This document shows, piece by piece, positions 33,110 to 42,208 of a stretch of 64,000 bases of DNA. The first letter of the stretch is position 1; every line of letters begins with the position of its first letter. A program made the position numbers and the translations under genes. The notes beneath the pieces were generated by a model. That model saw only the letters and a list, made by a program, of their open reading frames with translations, was not told where the DNA came from and ran no database searches. Source of the DNA: Flavobacterium panacagri (lineage in GTDB: Bacteria; Bacteroidota; Bacteroidia; Flavobacteriales; Flavobacteriaceae); the NCBI RefSeq assembly GCF_030378165.1, contig NZ_CP119766.1:1550001-1614000 (forward strand), written 5' to 3'.

Positions 33110-35920
33110 TTACAAGTCTAATTTCAATCCGAAATTGTAACGAGCTTGGTAATATTCAGCTTGTTTTGTATGTGCAGCAACTCCTTGGTAGTAACGTAAC
33201 GGTTGGTTTGTTAAGTTATTAGCTTCAGCAAAAAGGCGAAGTTTTGGAGTAATTTTATAAGAAGCATTTGCATCTAAGAAAAACTGCTTGTCATAATAAC
33301 TGTCTTTGTAAGACTCAGAACCTAATTCATCTAAATAATCAGATGTAAAGTTTGTTGAGATTCTTGCAGAGAAACGTTTGTTTTCCCAAGATAAAGATCC
33401 GTTAAACATGTGAGGTGTTGTTCCCGGAAGGCTGATGTCGTTTCTTTCATTTCCGTCTTCGTCAGCAATTCCTCTAGCTTTAGACTGTGTATAAGTATAG
33501 TTCAAATAGATACCGAAACCTTTTAAGAATTTTCCTGGCAAGAAATCTAACTGACGCTGGAAAGCAACTTCAAATCCGTAAACATCCACTTTGTCTCCGT
33601 TTCTTGATTGTAAAAATGACCAGTTTTCTCCCGCTGGAATTGGGTTGGACTGATTAGGAAAATCTGCAGCAAATTTTGCATCAGTATATTGATTGTCGCT
33701 GTAGTTGTAAATGAAATCATTTAATCTTTTGTAGAAAACACCTCCAGAAATCAAACCAACAGATTTGAAATAGTTCTCTGCCATGAAATCATAGTTATAT
33801 GAATACGTTGCATCAAGATCTGGATTACCAGCTGTAATTTCTTTATCAGCAGCAATGTTATTTACATAAGGAGCCAATGCATAGTAGTTTGGTCTTGCTA
33901 AAGCCGTTGTAGCTGCAGCTCTTAAAACTAAATCTTTTGTTGCGTTGTATTGGAATGAAATACTTGGCAATACATTTGTGTATGAGTTGGTATTGTTGAT
34001 TTTACTTTCTAATTCTTCTTCATCTAATACACGGTTTCCTGTGTAATCAATATGAGTATTTTCAACACGAACTCCCATTACCATAGAAAGTTTATCGTTA
34101 AAATCCTGATCCCATCTTACGTAAGCAGCAGTAATTCTTTCTTTAGCGTTATAGTTTACCGCTAAATATTCAGCTGGATCAGTTTCTTTTTCGAATAAAG
34201 TAGAATTGTTTAAATCTAAACTTCCTAAATAGTTTGCAGAAGCAAAAGTTCCTGGCACATATTTACTTCCTGGATTAAAATCTTTTCCATCATAATAACT
34301 TGTTGGAACTTGTGATAATAATTCCATATCATCATTTAATGGAGTATAAGAATAGAACATATTGTTTCTTTCTTTCTCTTTTAAACGAAGTCTAAGACCA
34401 GTTCTCAATCTTCCTTTTTCTCCTGAAATTACAGAGAATGGAAAACGGATGTTTACTTTAGCTCCAAATTCACTTTCGCTAGTTTCGTCTGTGTTTTCAG
34501 TAACCGAATCAAATGCAAATTCGTCTGTAGATTCCCCAGCAGTTGTCAATAAAGGAAATCTTGGGTTAGATAAATCCTGAAACATCTCTAAACCTTTTTG
34601 ACGGTATTCGATGTAACGCTCACCCGGACGGTATTCTCTAGCTTTTGCATAGTTGGCAGACCAGTCTAAATCTAAAGTAGAATTGATTAAGTGTTCTCCA
34701 CGAAGAGAATAATTCTGCACTCTTTGATCTTCTAATCTTCTGTTTTTGTTACGGCTGTTATCTACACCACCTTTAGATTGACGTTTTACACGACCTTCAA
34801 ATCCTGTAATAGTTTCTCCGTCATAAATAGCTTCGATATCATCGTAAGTCGTTCTGAAACGGTTTTCTCTATCATCTCTCCAGTTGTAGATTGCATTAGC
34901 AAAAATCGTATTGTTTTCGTTGAATTTATAATCCAAAGCAATAGATCCACTGCGGCGAATACGCTGTACGTCATATTTTCTGATTTCAGCTGCTTGTAAA
35001 TAATCATTTCCAAATTCATCTCTAACCCATTCGTTTTCGATGTTATCCGAACCGTAATCTACATTGTTGTAAGAACCGCTCACTACAACTCCTAATTTAT
35101 TGTCGATAAAACGATTACCATAAACAAAACCAGCAGTGTAAGAAGCGTGGTCACGAATTGGTAAATATCCTCCAGCAAGAGTTGCAGAAATTCTTTCTCC
35201 GTTTGGCGTTGCTCTTGTAATTAAGTTTACAGAACCTCCAATTGCATCTGCATCCATATCAGGAGTAAGAGTTTTGTTTACCTCAATTGTAGAAATCATA
35301 TCAGATGGGATTAAGTCCATTTGTACGTTTCTGTTGTCTCCTTCGGCAGATGGAATACGGTCACCATTTAAAGTAACAGAGTTTAAAGACGGAGCCAAAC
35401 CTCTAATGATAATGTTACGAGCTTCACCTTGGTCATTCTGCATTGTGATACCAGGAACACGTTTCAAAGCGTCTCCTACGTTAGCGTCTGGGAAACGTCC
35501 CATTTGATCAGAAGAAATTACGTTTCCGATATTTTTGTTGTTCTTCTGCTGATTCAGTGCTTTTGCCTGACCTTTTAAGATGTCTCCGACAATAACTTCT
35601 TTCAATTCATTTTCAGAAGCTTTAAGAGCAAAATCAATTACATTGTTTTTTCCTTGCTCTACTTTTATTTCTTGAGTTAAAGTAGTATATCCAATATATT
35701 TTACTTCAACTTGATAAGTTCCTTCGTTAATATTCAATAATTCAAAACGACCGTTATAATCTGAAACGGTGTATTTTTTCTCGCCTACAATTTGAACCAT
35801 AGCTCCAGGAAGAGGCAGTTTGTCATCGGCATCTAATATCTTTCCAGATATAATCGCTTTCTGAGCAAAACCTGTAAAGGCTAATAAAAAGAATGCTGTT
35901 AATAGATAAAATTTTTTCAT
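33110..35920 (-). CDS. TonB-dependent receptor with carboxypeptidase-like regulatory domain (Oar-type)
   Basis: 936 aa. Signal peptide residues 1-19 (ending TGFAQ); CarboxypepD_reg-like beta domain about 20-105 (ISGKILDADDKLPLPGAMVQ, RFELLNINEGTYQVEVKYIG); plug about 125-235 with DALKRVPGITMQN, RNIIIRGLAPSLNSVTLNG and STIEVNKTLTPDMDADAIGG; then a full barrel ending YNFGLKLDL with the terminal aromatic-type signature. It takes up a substrate from the surface. With the phytase gene directly downstream, phytate or inositol phosphates, or their products, are the natural guess. Confidence 0.95.
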   Translation of the reverse strand: MKKFYLLTAFFLLAFTGFAQKAIISGKILDADDKLPLPGAMVQIVGEKKYTVSDYNGRFELLNINEGTYQVEVKYIGYTTLTQEIKVEQGKNNVIDFALKASENELKEVIVGDILKGQAKALNQQKNNKNIGNVISSDQMGRFPDANVGDALKRVPGITMQNDQGEARNIIIRGLAPSLNSVTLNGDRIPSAEGDNRNVQMDLIPSDMISTIEVNKTLTPDMDADAIGGSVNLITRATPNGERISATLAGGYLPIRDHASYTAGFVYGNRFIDNKLGVVVSGSYNNVDYGSDNIENEWVRDEFGNDYLQAAEIRKYDVQRIRRSGSIALDYKFNENNTIFANAIYNWRDDRENRFRTTYDDIEAIYDGETITGFEGRVKRQSKGGVDNSRNKNRRLEDQRVQNYSLRGEHLINSTLDLDWSANYAKAREYRPGERYIEYRQKGLEMFQDLSNPRFPLLTTAGESTDEFAFDSVTENTDETSESEFGAKVNIRFPFSVISGEKGRLRTGLRLRLKEKERNNMFYSYTPLNDDMELLSQVPTSYYDGKDFNPGSKYVPGTFASANYLGSLDLNNSTLFEKETDPAEYLAVNYNAKERITAAYVRWDQDFNDKLSMVMGVRVENTHIDYTGNRVLDEEELESKINNTNSYTNVLPSISFQYNATKDLVLRAAATTALARPNYYALAPYVNNIAADKEITAGNPDLDATYSYNYDFMAENYFKSVGLISGGVFYKRLNDFIYNYSDNQYTDAKFAADFPNQSNPIPAGENWSFLQSRNGDKVDVYGFEVAFQRQLDFLPGKFLKGFGIYLNYTYTQSKARGIADEDGNERNDISLPGTTPHMFNGSLSWENKRFSARISTNFTSDYLDELGSESYKDSYYDKQFFLDANASYKITPKLRLFAEANNLTNQPLRYYQGVAAHTKQAEYYQARYNFGLKLDL

Positions 35921-36096
35921 TGTGTGTGTTTGGTTTTATTTTGGTTGCGAAGCTAGAACCCTATTATTACTAAACCCTTGAAAAAAAATTAACATAGTGT
36001 TATGATTAACCTCGTTGTGTTAAGATTTATTAATCTTTAAATAACATGAAAGCTTCAAATAATTGATTTCCAGCGAAAAGAAAAATGATATTTTGA

Positions 36097-36125
36097 TTGT
36101 AATTGAAAATTTGGCGTTAAATTTG
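36097..36125 (+). promoter_or_regulatory. Promoter of the DUF4407 gene
   Basis: TTG at 36097-36099, 18-base spacer, TAAATTTG at 36118-36125, 31 bases before the ATG. To its left, TTAAC/GTTAA half-sites at 35989-35993, 36006-36010 and 36019-36023 lie in the divergent space shared with the phytase-receptor unit. Confidence 0.65.
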
Positions 36126-36156
36126 CCGTATCATCATTAATCAAAAATCATCAATC

Positions 36157-37257
36157 ATGTTAAAACAATTTTTTATCCTATGTTCAGGAGTCGACCGTGA
36201 TCTCTTGAAAGACTGCTCAGAAGGCGAACAAACCAAATATGTTGGAATTGGAGCCACCGTTTTCTTTACAGCAGTTATGGCTTTCTTAGCCAGCGCTTAT
36301 GCACTTTTTACCGTTTTCGATTCTATTTATCCCGCTTTAATTTTTGGATTTGTATGGAGTTTGTTGATTTTCAATTTAGACCGATTCATCGTTTCTACTA
36401 TTAAAAAAAGAGATCGTTTTCTAGATGAATTTCTACAGGCAACACCTCGTATTATATTGGCGGTTATTATTGCGATTGTTATTTCGAAACCTTTGGAAAT
36501 TAAAATTTTCGAAAAAGAAATCAATACTGTTCTATTGAAAGAGAAAAATGAAATGGAATTGGCCAATAAAAAACAAATTGGGACTTATTTCAAAACAGAT
36601 TTAGATAAAAATAAGGCCGAAATTGCTGCTCTAAAAGCTGACATTGTAAAGAAAGAAAAGGAAGTAAACGATTTGTATTCGGTTTATATTACCGAAGCCG
36701 AAGGAACTACCGGAACTAAGAAATTAGGAAAAGGACCAGTTTATAAAGAAAAACGCGAAAAACACGATGCCGCTTTAAAAGAATTCGAAACGCTGAAAAA
36801 GACAAACGAAGCCAAAATTGCCGAAAAAGAGAAAGCAGGCGTACAGCTTCAAGCTGATCTAGATAAAAAAGTTTCGCAGACTCAGCCTATTATTGAGGGT
36901 TTCGACGGATTAATGGCACGTATTAATGCCTTGAACAAACTACCTTGGCTTCCGTCATTTTTCATTATGCTGTTGTTTTTAGCAATAGAAACTTCGCCGA
37001 TTATCGCTAAATTATTAGCTCCAAAAGGAGAATTCGATTTCAAGCAGGAAGAAGCCGAAACCGCAATGAAAGCGACTTTGGAACAAAATAAATACCAACG
37101 CGAATTATTAGTGAAAACCAGTGCAGAAATGCATGATAGAGTATACGCTGATATTGCAGAAGATAAAGGATTATTTGATTTACAGCGAAAGAATGCAAAA
37201 GAGTTATTGGAATTGCAATCACATAAATTTGTAGAAAAACAGAAAGCGACTTTGTAA
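36157..37257 (+). CDS. DUF4407 membrane protein
   Basis: 366 aa. FILCSGVDRDLLKDCSEGEQ-type N-terminus (residues 6-25) and three membrane segments near 30-52, 56-75 and 95-112, then a long charged coiled coil (about 125-250, Lys/Glu-rich), one more membrane helix at about 270-290 (PWLPSFFIMLLFLAIETSPI) and a second coiled coil to the end. This layout and NLDRFIVSTIKKRDRF fit DUF4407, a family of unknown function. It is monocistronic, with promoter and terminator of its own. Confidence 0.92.
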   Translation: MLKQFFILCSGVDRDLLKDCSEGEQTKYVGIGATVFFTAVMAFLASAYALFTVFDSIYPALIFGFVWSLLIFNLDRFIVSTIKKRDRFLDEFLQATPRIILAVIIAIVISKPLEIKIFEKEINTVLLKEKNEMELANKKQIGTYFKTDLDKNKAEIAALKADIVKKEKEVNDLYSVYITEAEGTTGTKKLGKGPVYKEKREKHDAALKEFETLKKTNEAKIAEKEKAGVQLQADLDKKVSQTQPIIEGFDGLMARINALNKLPWLPSFFIMLLFLAIETSPIIAKLLAPKGEFDFKQEEAETAMKATLEQNKYQRELLVKTSAEMHDRVYADIAEDKGLFDLQRKNAKELLELQSHKFVEKQKATL

Positions 37258-37302
37258 ATAAGTACAAAGTGCAAAGTTTTTAAGCACAAAGTTATAAATG
37301 GA

Positions 37303-37340
37303 AAGCCCGAAATAGATATTCTATTTCGGGCTTATTTTTA
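37303..37340 (+). terminator. Terminator after the DUF4407 gene
   Basis: AAGCCCGAAATAG (37303-37315) pairs with CTATTTCGGGCTT (37321-37333), followed by ATTTTTATTTT. The flanks carry ACAAAGT-type repeats (AGTACAAAGT at 37260, ACTTTGTAC at 37380). Confidence 0.85.
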
Positions 37341-37395
37341 TTTTAGACAAAGCTGATAAAACTTTGTACTCTGTACTTTGAACTTTGTACTAAGA

Positions 37396-38112
37396 TTACA
37401 TATAACTTAAAATTTCTTTTTTGTAAGCATCATATTCTCCCTGCATGATTAAACCATTATCAAGAAGTTTTTTGTAGTTCTGTAATTTGTCGAAAAGTTC
37501 TTCTTTAGATAAATCACTTAATCTGCGTTCTCCAGCCGGTTGTGTTGGCTGCGTTGGAAGTGGCTCGTAAGTTTCTGTAACAACAGGAGCTGCAGGTAAG
37601 ATTTCAGCAAAACTTGTTACTTCTTCTGTTTCTATTTCTTCAACTTCTTCAGCTTCTTCTTCCTCTTCGTATACTGGCTCAACAACTTCCTGAACAGGAG
37701 TTGCAGTATTAACAGGATTTTTTAATAAATCCAATTGTTCTTTAGCGTAAGTATAAATTTTTCTAGCTTGAATTTTCGGGATATAATCGATAGTAACCGC
37801 TAAATCTGTTTTGGTGCCAAATGAAAATTCAGAACCCAAGATATTTTCTTTTACAAAAGTACTTGCTATATCGTCCCAAGCATAATCTGTAAAATCCATT
37901 GAAAGACCTAAGTTTTTAGGTTCACAGATAATGATACGTTTGTTTGTTACTACAATACTGTCAGGGAAAACAGTAATTGCAGGTTTTTTTTGTACTGCGA
38001 TATAACCAATTTCTTCACCTTTCATCAATAAATCTGTAAGTTTAGAAGTGATTTTTTCAATCGCTTTTGGATCTTGTTCTTCGTTCAGAAATTTTTTAAA
38101 TTGTTCTTTCAT
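37396..38112 (-). CDS. PH-domain protein with C-terminal SHOCT-like segment
   Basis: 238 aa, soluble. Residues about 25-125 form a bacterial pleckstrin-homology-type domain (GEEIGYIAVQKKPAITVFPD, SIVVTNKRIIICEPK, DIASTFVKEN). A disordered, Glu/Thr/Pro-rich linker covers about 130-200. The last 35 residues, LFDKLQNYKKLLDNGLIMQG then EYDAYKKEIL, are a SHOCT-like oligomerisation motif. Together they suggest a membrane- or protein-associated scaffold. Function unknown. It is monocistronic on the minus strand. Confidence 0.85.
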   Translation of the reverse strand: MKEQFKKFLNEEQDPKAIEKITSKLTDLLMKGEEIGYIAVQKKPAITVFPDSIVVTNKRIIICEPKNLGLSMDFTDYAWDDIASTFVKENILGSEFSFGTKTDLAVTIDYIPKIQARKIYTYAKEQLDLLKNPVNTATPVQEVVEPVYEEEEEAEEVEEIETEEVTSFAEILPAAPVVTETYEPLPTQPTQPAGERRLSDLSKEELFDKLQNYKKLLDNGLIMQGEYDAYKKEILSYM

Positions 38113-38222
38113 GATGCTATAAATTGCTAATTTGCAAACGGATTCGGGTTTTTAAGTTTTGATTTTACCATGCAAATGTAATGCCTAATTTTCTAATTGC
38201 TCCGCCAGTTCGGTAAAAAATT

Positions 38223-38591
38223 TTACCTCGAGTCAATAATTTCATTCTGAATTTTCTTTGTCAAACTTTTGAAAACCAAATCATACGAATGATCAATCAA
38301 TTCCTTGACAAATTTTACAGGTAAATTTCCGTTTAAAGCAATCGTATTCCAATGCACTTTACTCATATGAAATCCAAGTTGTATTTCGTCATATTCTGCT
38401 CTGAGTTCCTGTGCGCGGTCGGGATCGCATTTTAAATTGACCGACTGTTCGCTTTTTTCCCATTGGGATAAAGAAGATAAAGCAAACATTTTTCCGCCTA
38501 CTTTAAAAACCAAAGTGTCTTCATCAAAAGGAAAATGCTCGCTAGCCCCTTTTTTCGATAGACAATATTCGTAAAACGTTTCTAAATTCAT
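38223..38591 (-). CDS. MmcQ/YjbR family protein
   Basis: 122 aa. MNLETFYEYCLSKKGASEHF at the start and KVGGKMFALSSLSQW (about 30-44), then NLKCDPDRAQELRAEYDEIQ (about 53-72) and GFHMSKVHWNTIALNG match MmcQ/YjbR proteins, which adopt a CyaY-like double-wing fold and are labelled DNA-binding. It forms a tight minus-strand run with DUF4260 (6 bases away) and a GNAT gene. Role unknown. Confidence 0.93.
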   Translation of the reverse strand: MNLETFYEYCLSKKGASEHFPFDEDTLVFKVGGKMFALSSLSQWEKSEQSVNLKCDPDRAQELRAEYDEIQLGFHMSKVHWNTIALNGNLPVKFVKELIDHSYDLVFKSLTKKIQNEIIDSR

Positions 38592-38597
38592 AACTGT

Positions 38598-38948
38598 TTA
38601 TTTTCCAATTTCACCTAAATGCGTGTATTTAAAACCTTTTTCATATTTCAATCCGTAACCGAAAATTCGATCCATTGCTGAATGCGAAAATAAAATAATT
38701 CCTATTAATTGAATACTTTCCATACTTAAATAACATCCGATGCCATAAATTACAAGTGCAATTCCTTTGTGATGACATAGATTGTATAAAAATGCACCGG
38801 TTTTATTGCCAAAAGCATATCCAATCATAGACAAATCGGGAGCTAAAATTAGAACTAGAAACCACCACCAATCATAACTTAAACGATTAAAAAGAAATAT
38901 TCCGAGAACAAATAAAGCAACTTCCTCAAGTTTTAAGACTGTTTTCAT
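38598..38948 (-). CDS. DUF4260 membrane protein
   Basis: 116 aa with hydrophobic helices near residues 8-20, 25-45, 60-78 and 80-92. KLEEVALFVLGIFLFNRLSY, then WWWFLVLILAPDLSMIGYAF and MDRIFGYGLKYEKGFKYTHL are diagnostic of DUF4260. It starts 4 bases inside the upstream GNAT gene's end (overlap at 38945-38948). Function unknown. Confidence 0.93.
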   Translation of the reverse strand: MKTVLKLEEVALFVLGIFLFNRLSYDWWWFLVLILAPDLSMIGYAFGNKTGAFLYNLCHHKGIALVIYGIGCYLSMESIQLIGIILFSHSAMDRIFGYGLKYEKGFKYTHLGEIGK

Positions 38949-39346
38949 TTGATTATTTTTTCCATCATCTTTTCAGGATGATTCAGTTTTGTAAATCCGA
39001 ATTTTTCATATAAAAAGTGAGCATCAGTTGTCGCCAATCGCCAGATTTTGACTTCTTGTAATTGTGGTTCCTTCATCATTGTTTCAATTAGAATTGACGA
39101 ATAGCCTTTTCCGCGATGTTCTTTATCAATAAAAACATCCATTAAATAGGCAAAAACGACATAATCGGTAATCACACGTGCAAAGCCAATTTGTTTGTCA
39201 TCTAAATAAATTCCAAAACAAACCGAAGCATCAATGGTGCGCTGGACTTCTTCAATAGTTCGTCCGGCAGCCCAATAAATATCTTTTAGGAAGTTTTGTA
39301 TAAACGGAACGTCGAGTTTGGTTTTATCTGTTGAAACAGTAATCAT
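38945..39346 (-). CDS. GNAT-family N-acetyltransferase
   Basis: 133 aa, a single GNAT domain: GFARVITDYVVFAYLMDVFI (about 54-73) followed by DKEHRGKGYSSILIETMM (about 74-91, with the RGKGYS acetyl-CoA pyrophosphate loop) and AHFLYEKFGFTKL near the end. It transfers an acetyl group from acetyl-CoA to an amine; the acceptor is unknown. First gene of the GNAT-DUF4260-MmcQ run. Confidence 0.93.
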   Translation of the reverse strand: MITVSTDKTKLDVPFIQNFLKDIYWAAGRTIEEVQRTIDASVCFGIYLDDKQIGFARVITDYVVFAYLMDVFIDKEHRGKGYSSILIETMMKEPQLQEVKIWRLATTDAHFLYEKFGFTKLNHPEKMMEKIIK

Positions 39347-39398
39347 TTTAATTTTAGATTTTAGAGTTCAGATATTAGATTTTTTGCAGTAGAGTAAT

Positions 39399-40193
39399 CT
39401 AAAATCTACAATCTGTAATTTTATATAGAATTGGTTTTGATGGGCTTGCGTCGTTTTCAAAAGAAGCGATTTGAAGATTTAGGATGTAATTTCCATCTTC
39501 GATATCGTCTGGGACATAAATCATTTCCGTAATTGTAGCATTTAATCTTGCGTCAGGATTTAGATTTACTGTATCTTTTACATTCCAAAATGCTTTATGT
39601 GCCAATAATTTGCCTTCATCATGTTCTTTGTCCACACTTGGCAAATCAATCAATAAATGCTGAATTTCGCTTTCGCGGATGAAAATCGCAGCTTCTTCAG
39701 ACAAATACGGCGGATTGGTATTCGAATATTTTCTCGACTTTTTTTCCTTTTGATTTGGAAGAGTTCTTATAATTAAAGCCTCGTTTGTCACGCTAGGCGT
39801 ACTCGAAGTATTTGTCACATTGAGCGAAGTCGAAATGCTTTCTTTCGTAATCACAAAATCATCCCCAATTTTTTCAGGTTCAACTGTAATCAATCTAGCA
39901 AAAAAGAAAAACTGTTTAAGCGATTGATTGATGCTGTAAAAATCATTTGTAATATGTCCTAGACATTCCGTGTGCGTTCCATGCCCATGCGGATTGAAGA
40001 AAATATTATTGAAATTGGTAGATGATTTTCCTTCCGAAACTTTTCCAATCCAATCGCCAAAAACTACAGGTTCAATTACTGGTTTTTCAATATACCAAGC
40101 AATTGGATTTTCATCGGTATTAGTTAATGGAATAGAGATATCAATGGGTTTTGATAAGTCGATATGATATTTATTGTCAATAATTGCAATCAT
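39399..40193 (-). CDS. Cyclase-family (kynurenine formamidase-like) hydrolase
   Basis: 264 aa from ATG 40193; a GTG at 40202 gives three more residues. The metal-binding motif HGHGTHTECLGHI (about residues 69-81) identifies the cyclase/arylformamidase fold, supported by ISIPLTNTDE near the start and FLARLITVEP-like sequence. A later HxxxE-type block with KAFWN (about 187) and the C-terminal barrel are present. Between residues about 119 and 137 a 9-aa tandem repeat (STSLNVTNT, SSTPSVTNE) is encoded by a dispersed DNA repeat and looks like an in-frame insertion. Probable substrate an N-formyl or cyclic amide; unknown. Confidence 0.87.
   Translation of the reverse strand: MIAIIDNKYHIDLSKPIDISIPLTNTDENPIAWYIEKPVIEPVVFGDWIGKVSEGKSSTNFNNIFFNPHGHGTHTECLGHITNDFYSINQSLKQFFFFARLITVEPEKIGDDFVITKESISTSLNVTNTSSTPSVTNEALIIRTLPNQKEKKSRKYSNTNPPYLSEEAAIFIRESEIQHLLIDLPSVDKEHDEGKLLAHKAFWNVKDTVNLNPDARLNATITEMIYVPDDIEDGNYILNLQIASFENDASPSKPILYKITDCRF
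39784..39839 (-). repeat. Dispersed repeat inside the cyclase-family gene
   Basis: Two consecutive 27-bp units on the plus strand, TTTGTCACGCTAGGCGTACT... and TTTGTCACATTGAGCGAAGT..., each with the TGAGCGAAGTCGAA-type core that flavobacteria carry in intergenic repeats. 54 bp keeps the frame and adds 18 residues. Confidence 0.75.
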
Positions 40194-40279
40194 TTGGAAC
40201 ACGGATTTTACGGATATTCTAACGCGGATTCTACGGATTTATCAGCGTTGCTTGCATCCGTTTTATCAGCGTCCAATTT

Positions 40280-41434
40280 TTAGTCTTCCAAATTTAAATA
40301 AAATAAATCTGAAGCAATTCCATCCGTTAAAAATTTTCCTTTTGGAGTTGGTTTTAAAATATTATCTTTAATGGAAAGCAGATCGTCGTTTAAGAATTTT
40401 TGAGATTGTTTTTTCAGATAATTCAAATATTCCGAACCAAATTCCTTTTCAATTCTTTCCAAAGAAACACCCCAAATGGTTCGTAATCCTGTCATAATAT
40501 ATTCATTATAACGATCTGAAATCGTTAAAACCTCAGTTTCAATAGGAAGTTCATTGTTTTGAATTGCTTTTAAATACAATGCATTATTAGCAATATTCCA
40601 GCCTCTTTTTACGCCGTCATAACTATGTGCCGAAGGCCCGATTCCGATATATTTTTTGCCGAGCCAATAAGCCGAATTGTTTTTGGAGAAATAATTCTCT
40701 TTACCAAAATTGGATAATTCGTAATGAATAAAGCCATTTTTTTGAAGCGTATCCACCAAAATCATGAAGTGATTCGAAGCCACTTCATCTTGCGGTTCAG
40801 CTATTTTTCCGGTTTGAATTAATTTGCTTAAAGCTGTTTTCGGTTCAACTGTCAAAGCATAACTTGAAATATGCGGAATACCGAAATCCAAAGCTGTTTG
40901 AACGTTCTGTCTCCACATTTCATCACTCAATCCAGGAATCCCGTAAATCAAATCCAATGAAATATTATCGAAATATTTGGTTGCTTCTACCAAGCATTTT
41001 TTGGCTTCCGCCGAATTATGAGCGCGGTTCATCAGCTGTAAATCCTCTTCATAAAAAGACTGAATTCCAATGCTTAGACGATTTATTGGACTTTTTGATA
41101 ATTCAAAGATTCGTTCTGCAGATAAATCATCTGGATTGGCTTCAAGCGTAATTTCAGGATTTTTTACAACTTTATAATTTTTATAAACTTCTGAAATTAA
41201 AAAGTTGATTTCGTCATTTGATAACACAGAAGGAGTTCCACCACCAAAATAGATGGTTTCTATTATCTCATTATCACTTCGAGCGGAGTCGAGAAGCTCA
41301 TTTTTACGCATTCCAATTTCTTTGGCCAAAGCCAAAACCATCTCGTCTTTCTTTTTCATCGAAGTCGAAAAATGAAAGTCGCAATAATGACAAGCTTGCT
41401 TGCAGAATGGTATGTGAATGTAGATGCCGCTCAT
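40280..41434 (-). CDS. hemW: Radical SAM heme chaperone HemW
   Basis: 384 aa. The radical-SAM cluster motif CKQACHYC (C11, C15, C18) sits in the HemW-type start GIYIHIPFCKQACHYCDFHF, followed by TIYFGGGTPSVLS (about 58-70), EANPDDLS, INRLSIGIQSF and RAHNSAEA. The C-terminal HemN_C-like region includes YNEYIMTGLRTIWGVSLERI. It carries heme to target proteins and is often mislabelled coproporphyrinogen oxidase; the cytoplasmic, single-cluster form with no extra cysteine fits HemW. Residues about 45-55 (LLDSARSDNEI) come from an inserted repeat. Confidence 0.94.
   Translation of the reverse strand: MSGIYIHIPFCKQACHYCDFHFSTSMKKKDEMVLALAKEIGMRKNELLDSARSDNEIIETIYFGGGTPSVLSNDEINFLISEVYKNYKVVKNPEITLEANPDDLSAERIFELSKSPINRLSIGIQSFYEEDLQLMNRAHNSAEAKKCLVEATKYFDNISLDLIYGIPGLSDEMWRQNVQTALDFGIPHISSYALTVEPKTALSKLIQTGKIAEPQDEVASNHFMILVDTLQKNGFIHYELSNFGKENYFSKNNSAYWLGKKYIGIGPSAHSYDGVKRGWNIANNALYLKAIQNNELPIETEVLTISDRYNEYIMTGLRTIWGVSLERIEKEFGSEYLNYLKKQSQKFLNDDLLSIKDNILKPTPKGKFLTDGIASDLFYLNLED
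41270..41302 (-). repeat. Dispersed repeat inside hemW
   Basis: TCACTTCGAGCGGAGTCGAG on the plus strand is the same type of palindromic unit as in the cyclase gene (TCGAGCGGAGTCGA versus TGAGCGAAGTCGAA). It codes for an 11-residue segment between RKNE and IETIYFGGGTPS, a place where HemW proteins are usually shorter. Confidence 0.7.
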
Positions 41435-41435
41435 T

Positions 41436-41512
41436 TTTTAGTGTTCAGTGTTCAGTCTCAGTTTTAAGTCTCAGTTTCAGTTACTACTGAAAACTGCGAC
41501 CGAGACTGAAAA
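41436..41512. repeat. Intergenic inverted repeat between ruvC and hemW
   Basis: GTTCAGT heptamers (AGTGTTCAGTGTTCAGTCTC) and the arms AGTTTTAAGTCTCAGTTTCAG / CTGAAAACTGCGACCGAGAC in split form. Related to the repeat at 31936-31962. Confidence 0.65.
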
Positions 41513-42067
41513 CTATTTCTTAACTCGTTCCTCATTTTGTTTCACAAAAGCATCCCATCCTGAATAACTTTTTCCAACCACTACTTTTCCTGAATTAAAG
41601 AAATGACAAACTGCAGCAGCTAAACCATCTGTTGAATCGAGGTTTTTTGGTAATTCTTTTAAACCTAAAAGCTGTTGGAGCATTTTGGCAACCTGTTCTT
41701 TACTGGCATTTCCGTTTCCGGTAATCGCCATTTTTATCTTTTTAGGTTCGTATTCTGTAATCGGAATATCTCTTGAAAGTCCCGCCGCCATGGCAACGCC
41801 TTGTGCACGACCAAGCTTTAACATCGATTGTACGTTTTTGCCAAAGAAAGGCGCTTCAATCGCAATTTCATCAGGACAATGCGTTTCGATTAATTCGATA
41901 GTTCGTTCAAAAATGATTTTTAATTTTTGGTAATGATTATCGTATTTGGAAAGCTGCAATTCGTTTAATTGCAGAAATTCCATTTTTTTATTGGTGACTT
42001 TAATCAATCCAAAACCCATAATTGTGGTTCCAGGGTCAATACCTAATATGATGCGTTCTTTTGTCAA
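41513..42067 (-). CDS. ruvC: Crossover junction endodeoxyribonuclease RuvC
   Basis: 184 aa. Holliday-junction resolvase with the acidic catalytic tetrad in place: D11 in LGIDPGTT, E71 in AIEAPFF, D144 and D147 in LDSTDGLAAAV. GRAQGVAMAAG is the conserved core. It resolves junctions together with RuvAB, which are not in this window. It lies 78 bases upstream of hemW on the same strand, with repeats between them. Confidence 0.97.
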   Translation of the reverse strand: MTKERIILGIDPGTTIMGFGLIKVTNKKMEFLQLNELQLSKYDNHYQKLKIIFERTIELIETHCPDEIAIEAPFFGKNVQSMLKLGRAQGVAMAAGLSRDIPITEYEPKKIKMAITGNGNASKEQVAKMLQQLLGLKELPKNLDSTDGLAAAVCHFFNSGKVVVGKSYSGWDAFVKQNEERVKK

Positions 42068-42208
42068 TTTTTAAGTTATTACGCCAAGTTACACTAATAT
42101 TACACCGAGATTCACAAAGTTTTTTGAATTTCTCTGTGTGTCTTTGCGTTTGCTTTGAGAATCTTTGTGGAATAGCATTATTACAATACTTTATGTTACT
42201 TTTGCGGC

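Noticed and set aside
40280..41434. Coproporphyrinogen III oxidase HemN
   Set aside because: The N-terminus and motif context fit HemW, a heme chaperone.
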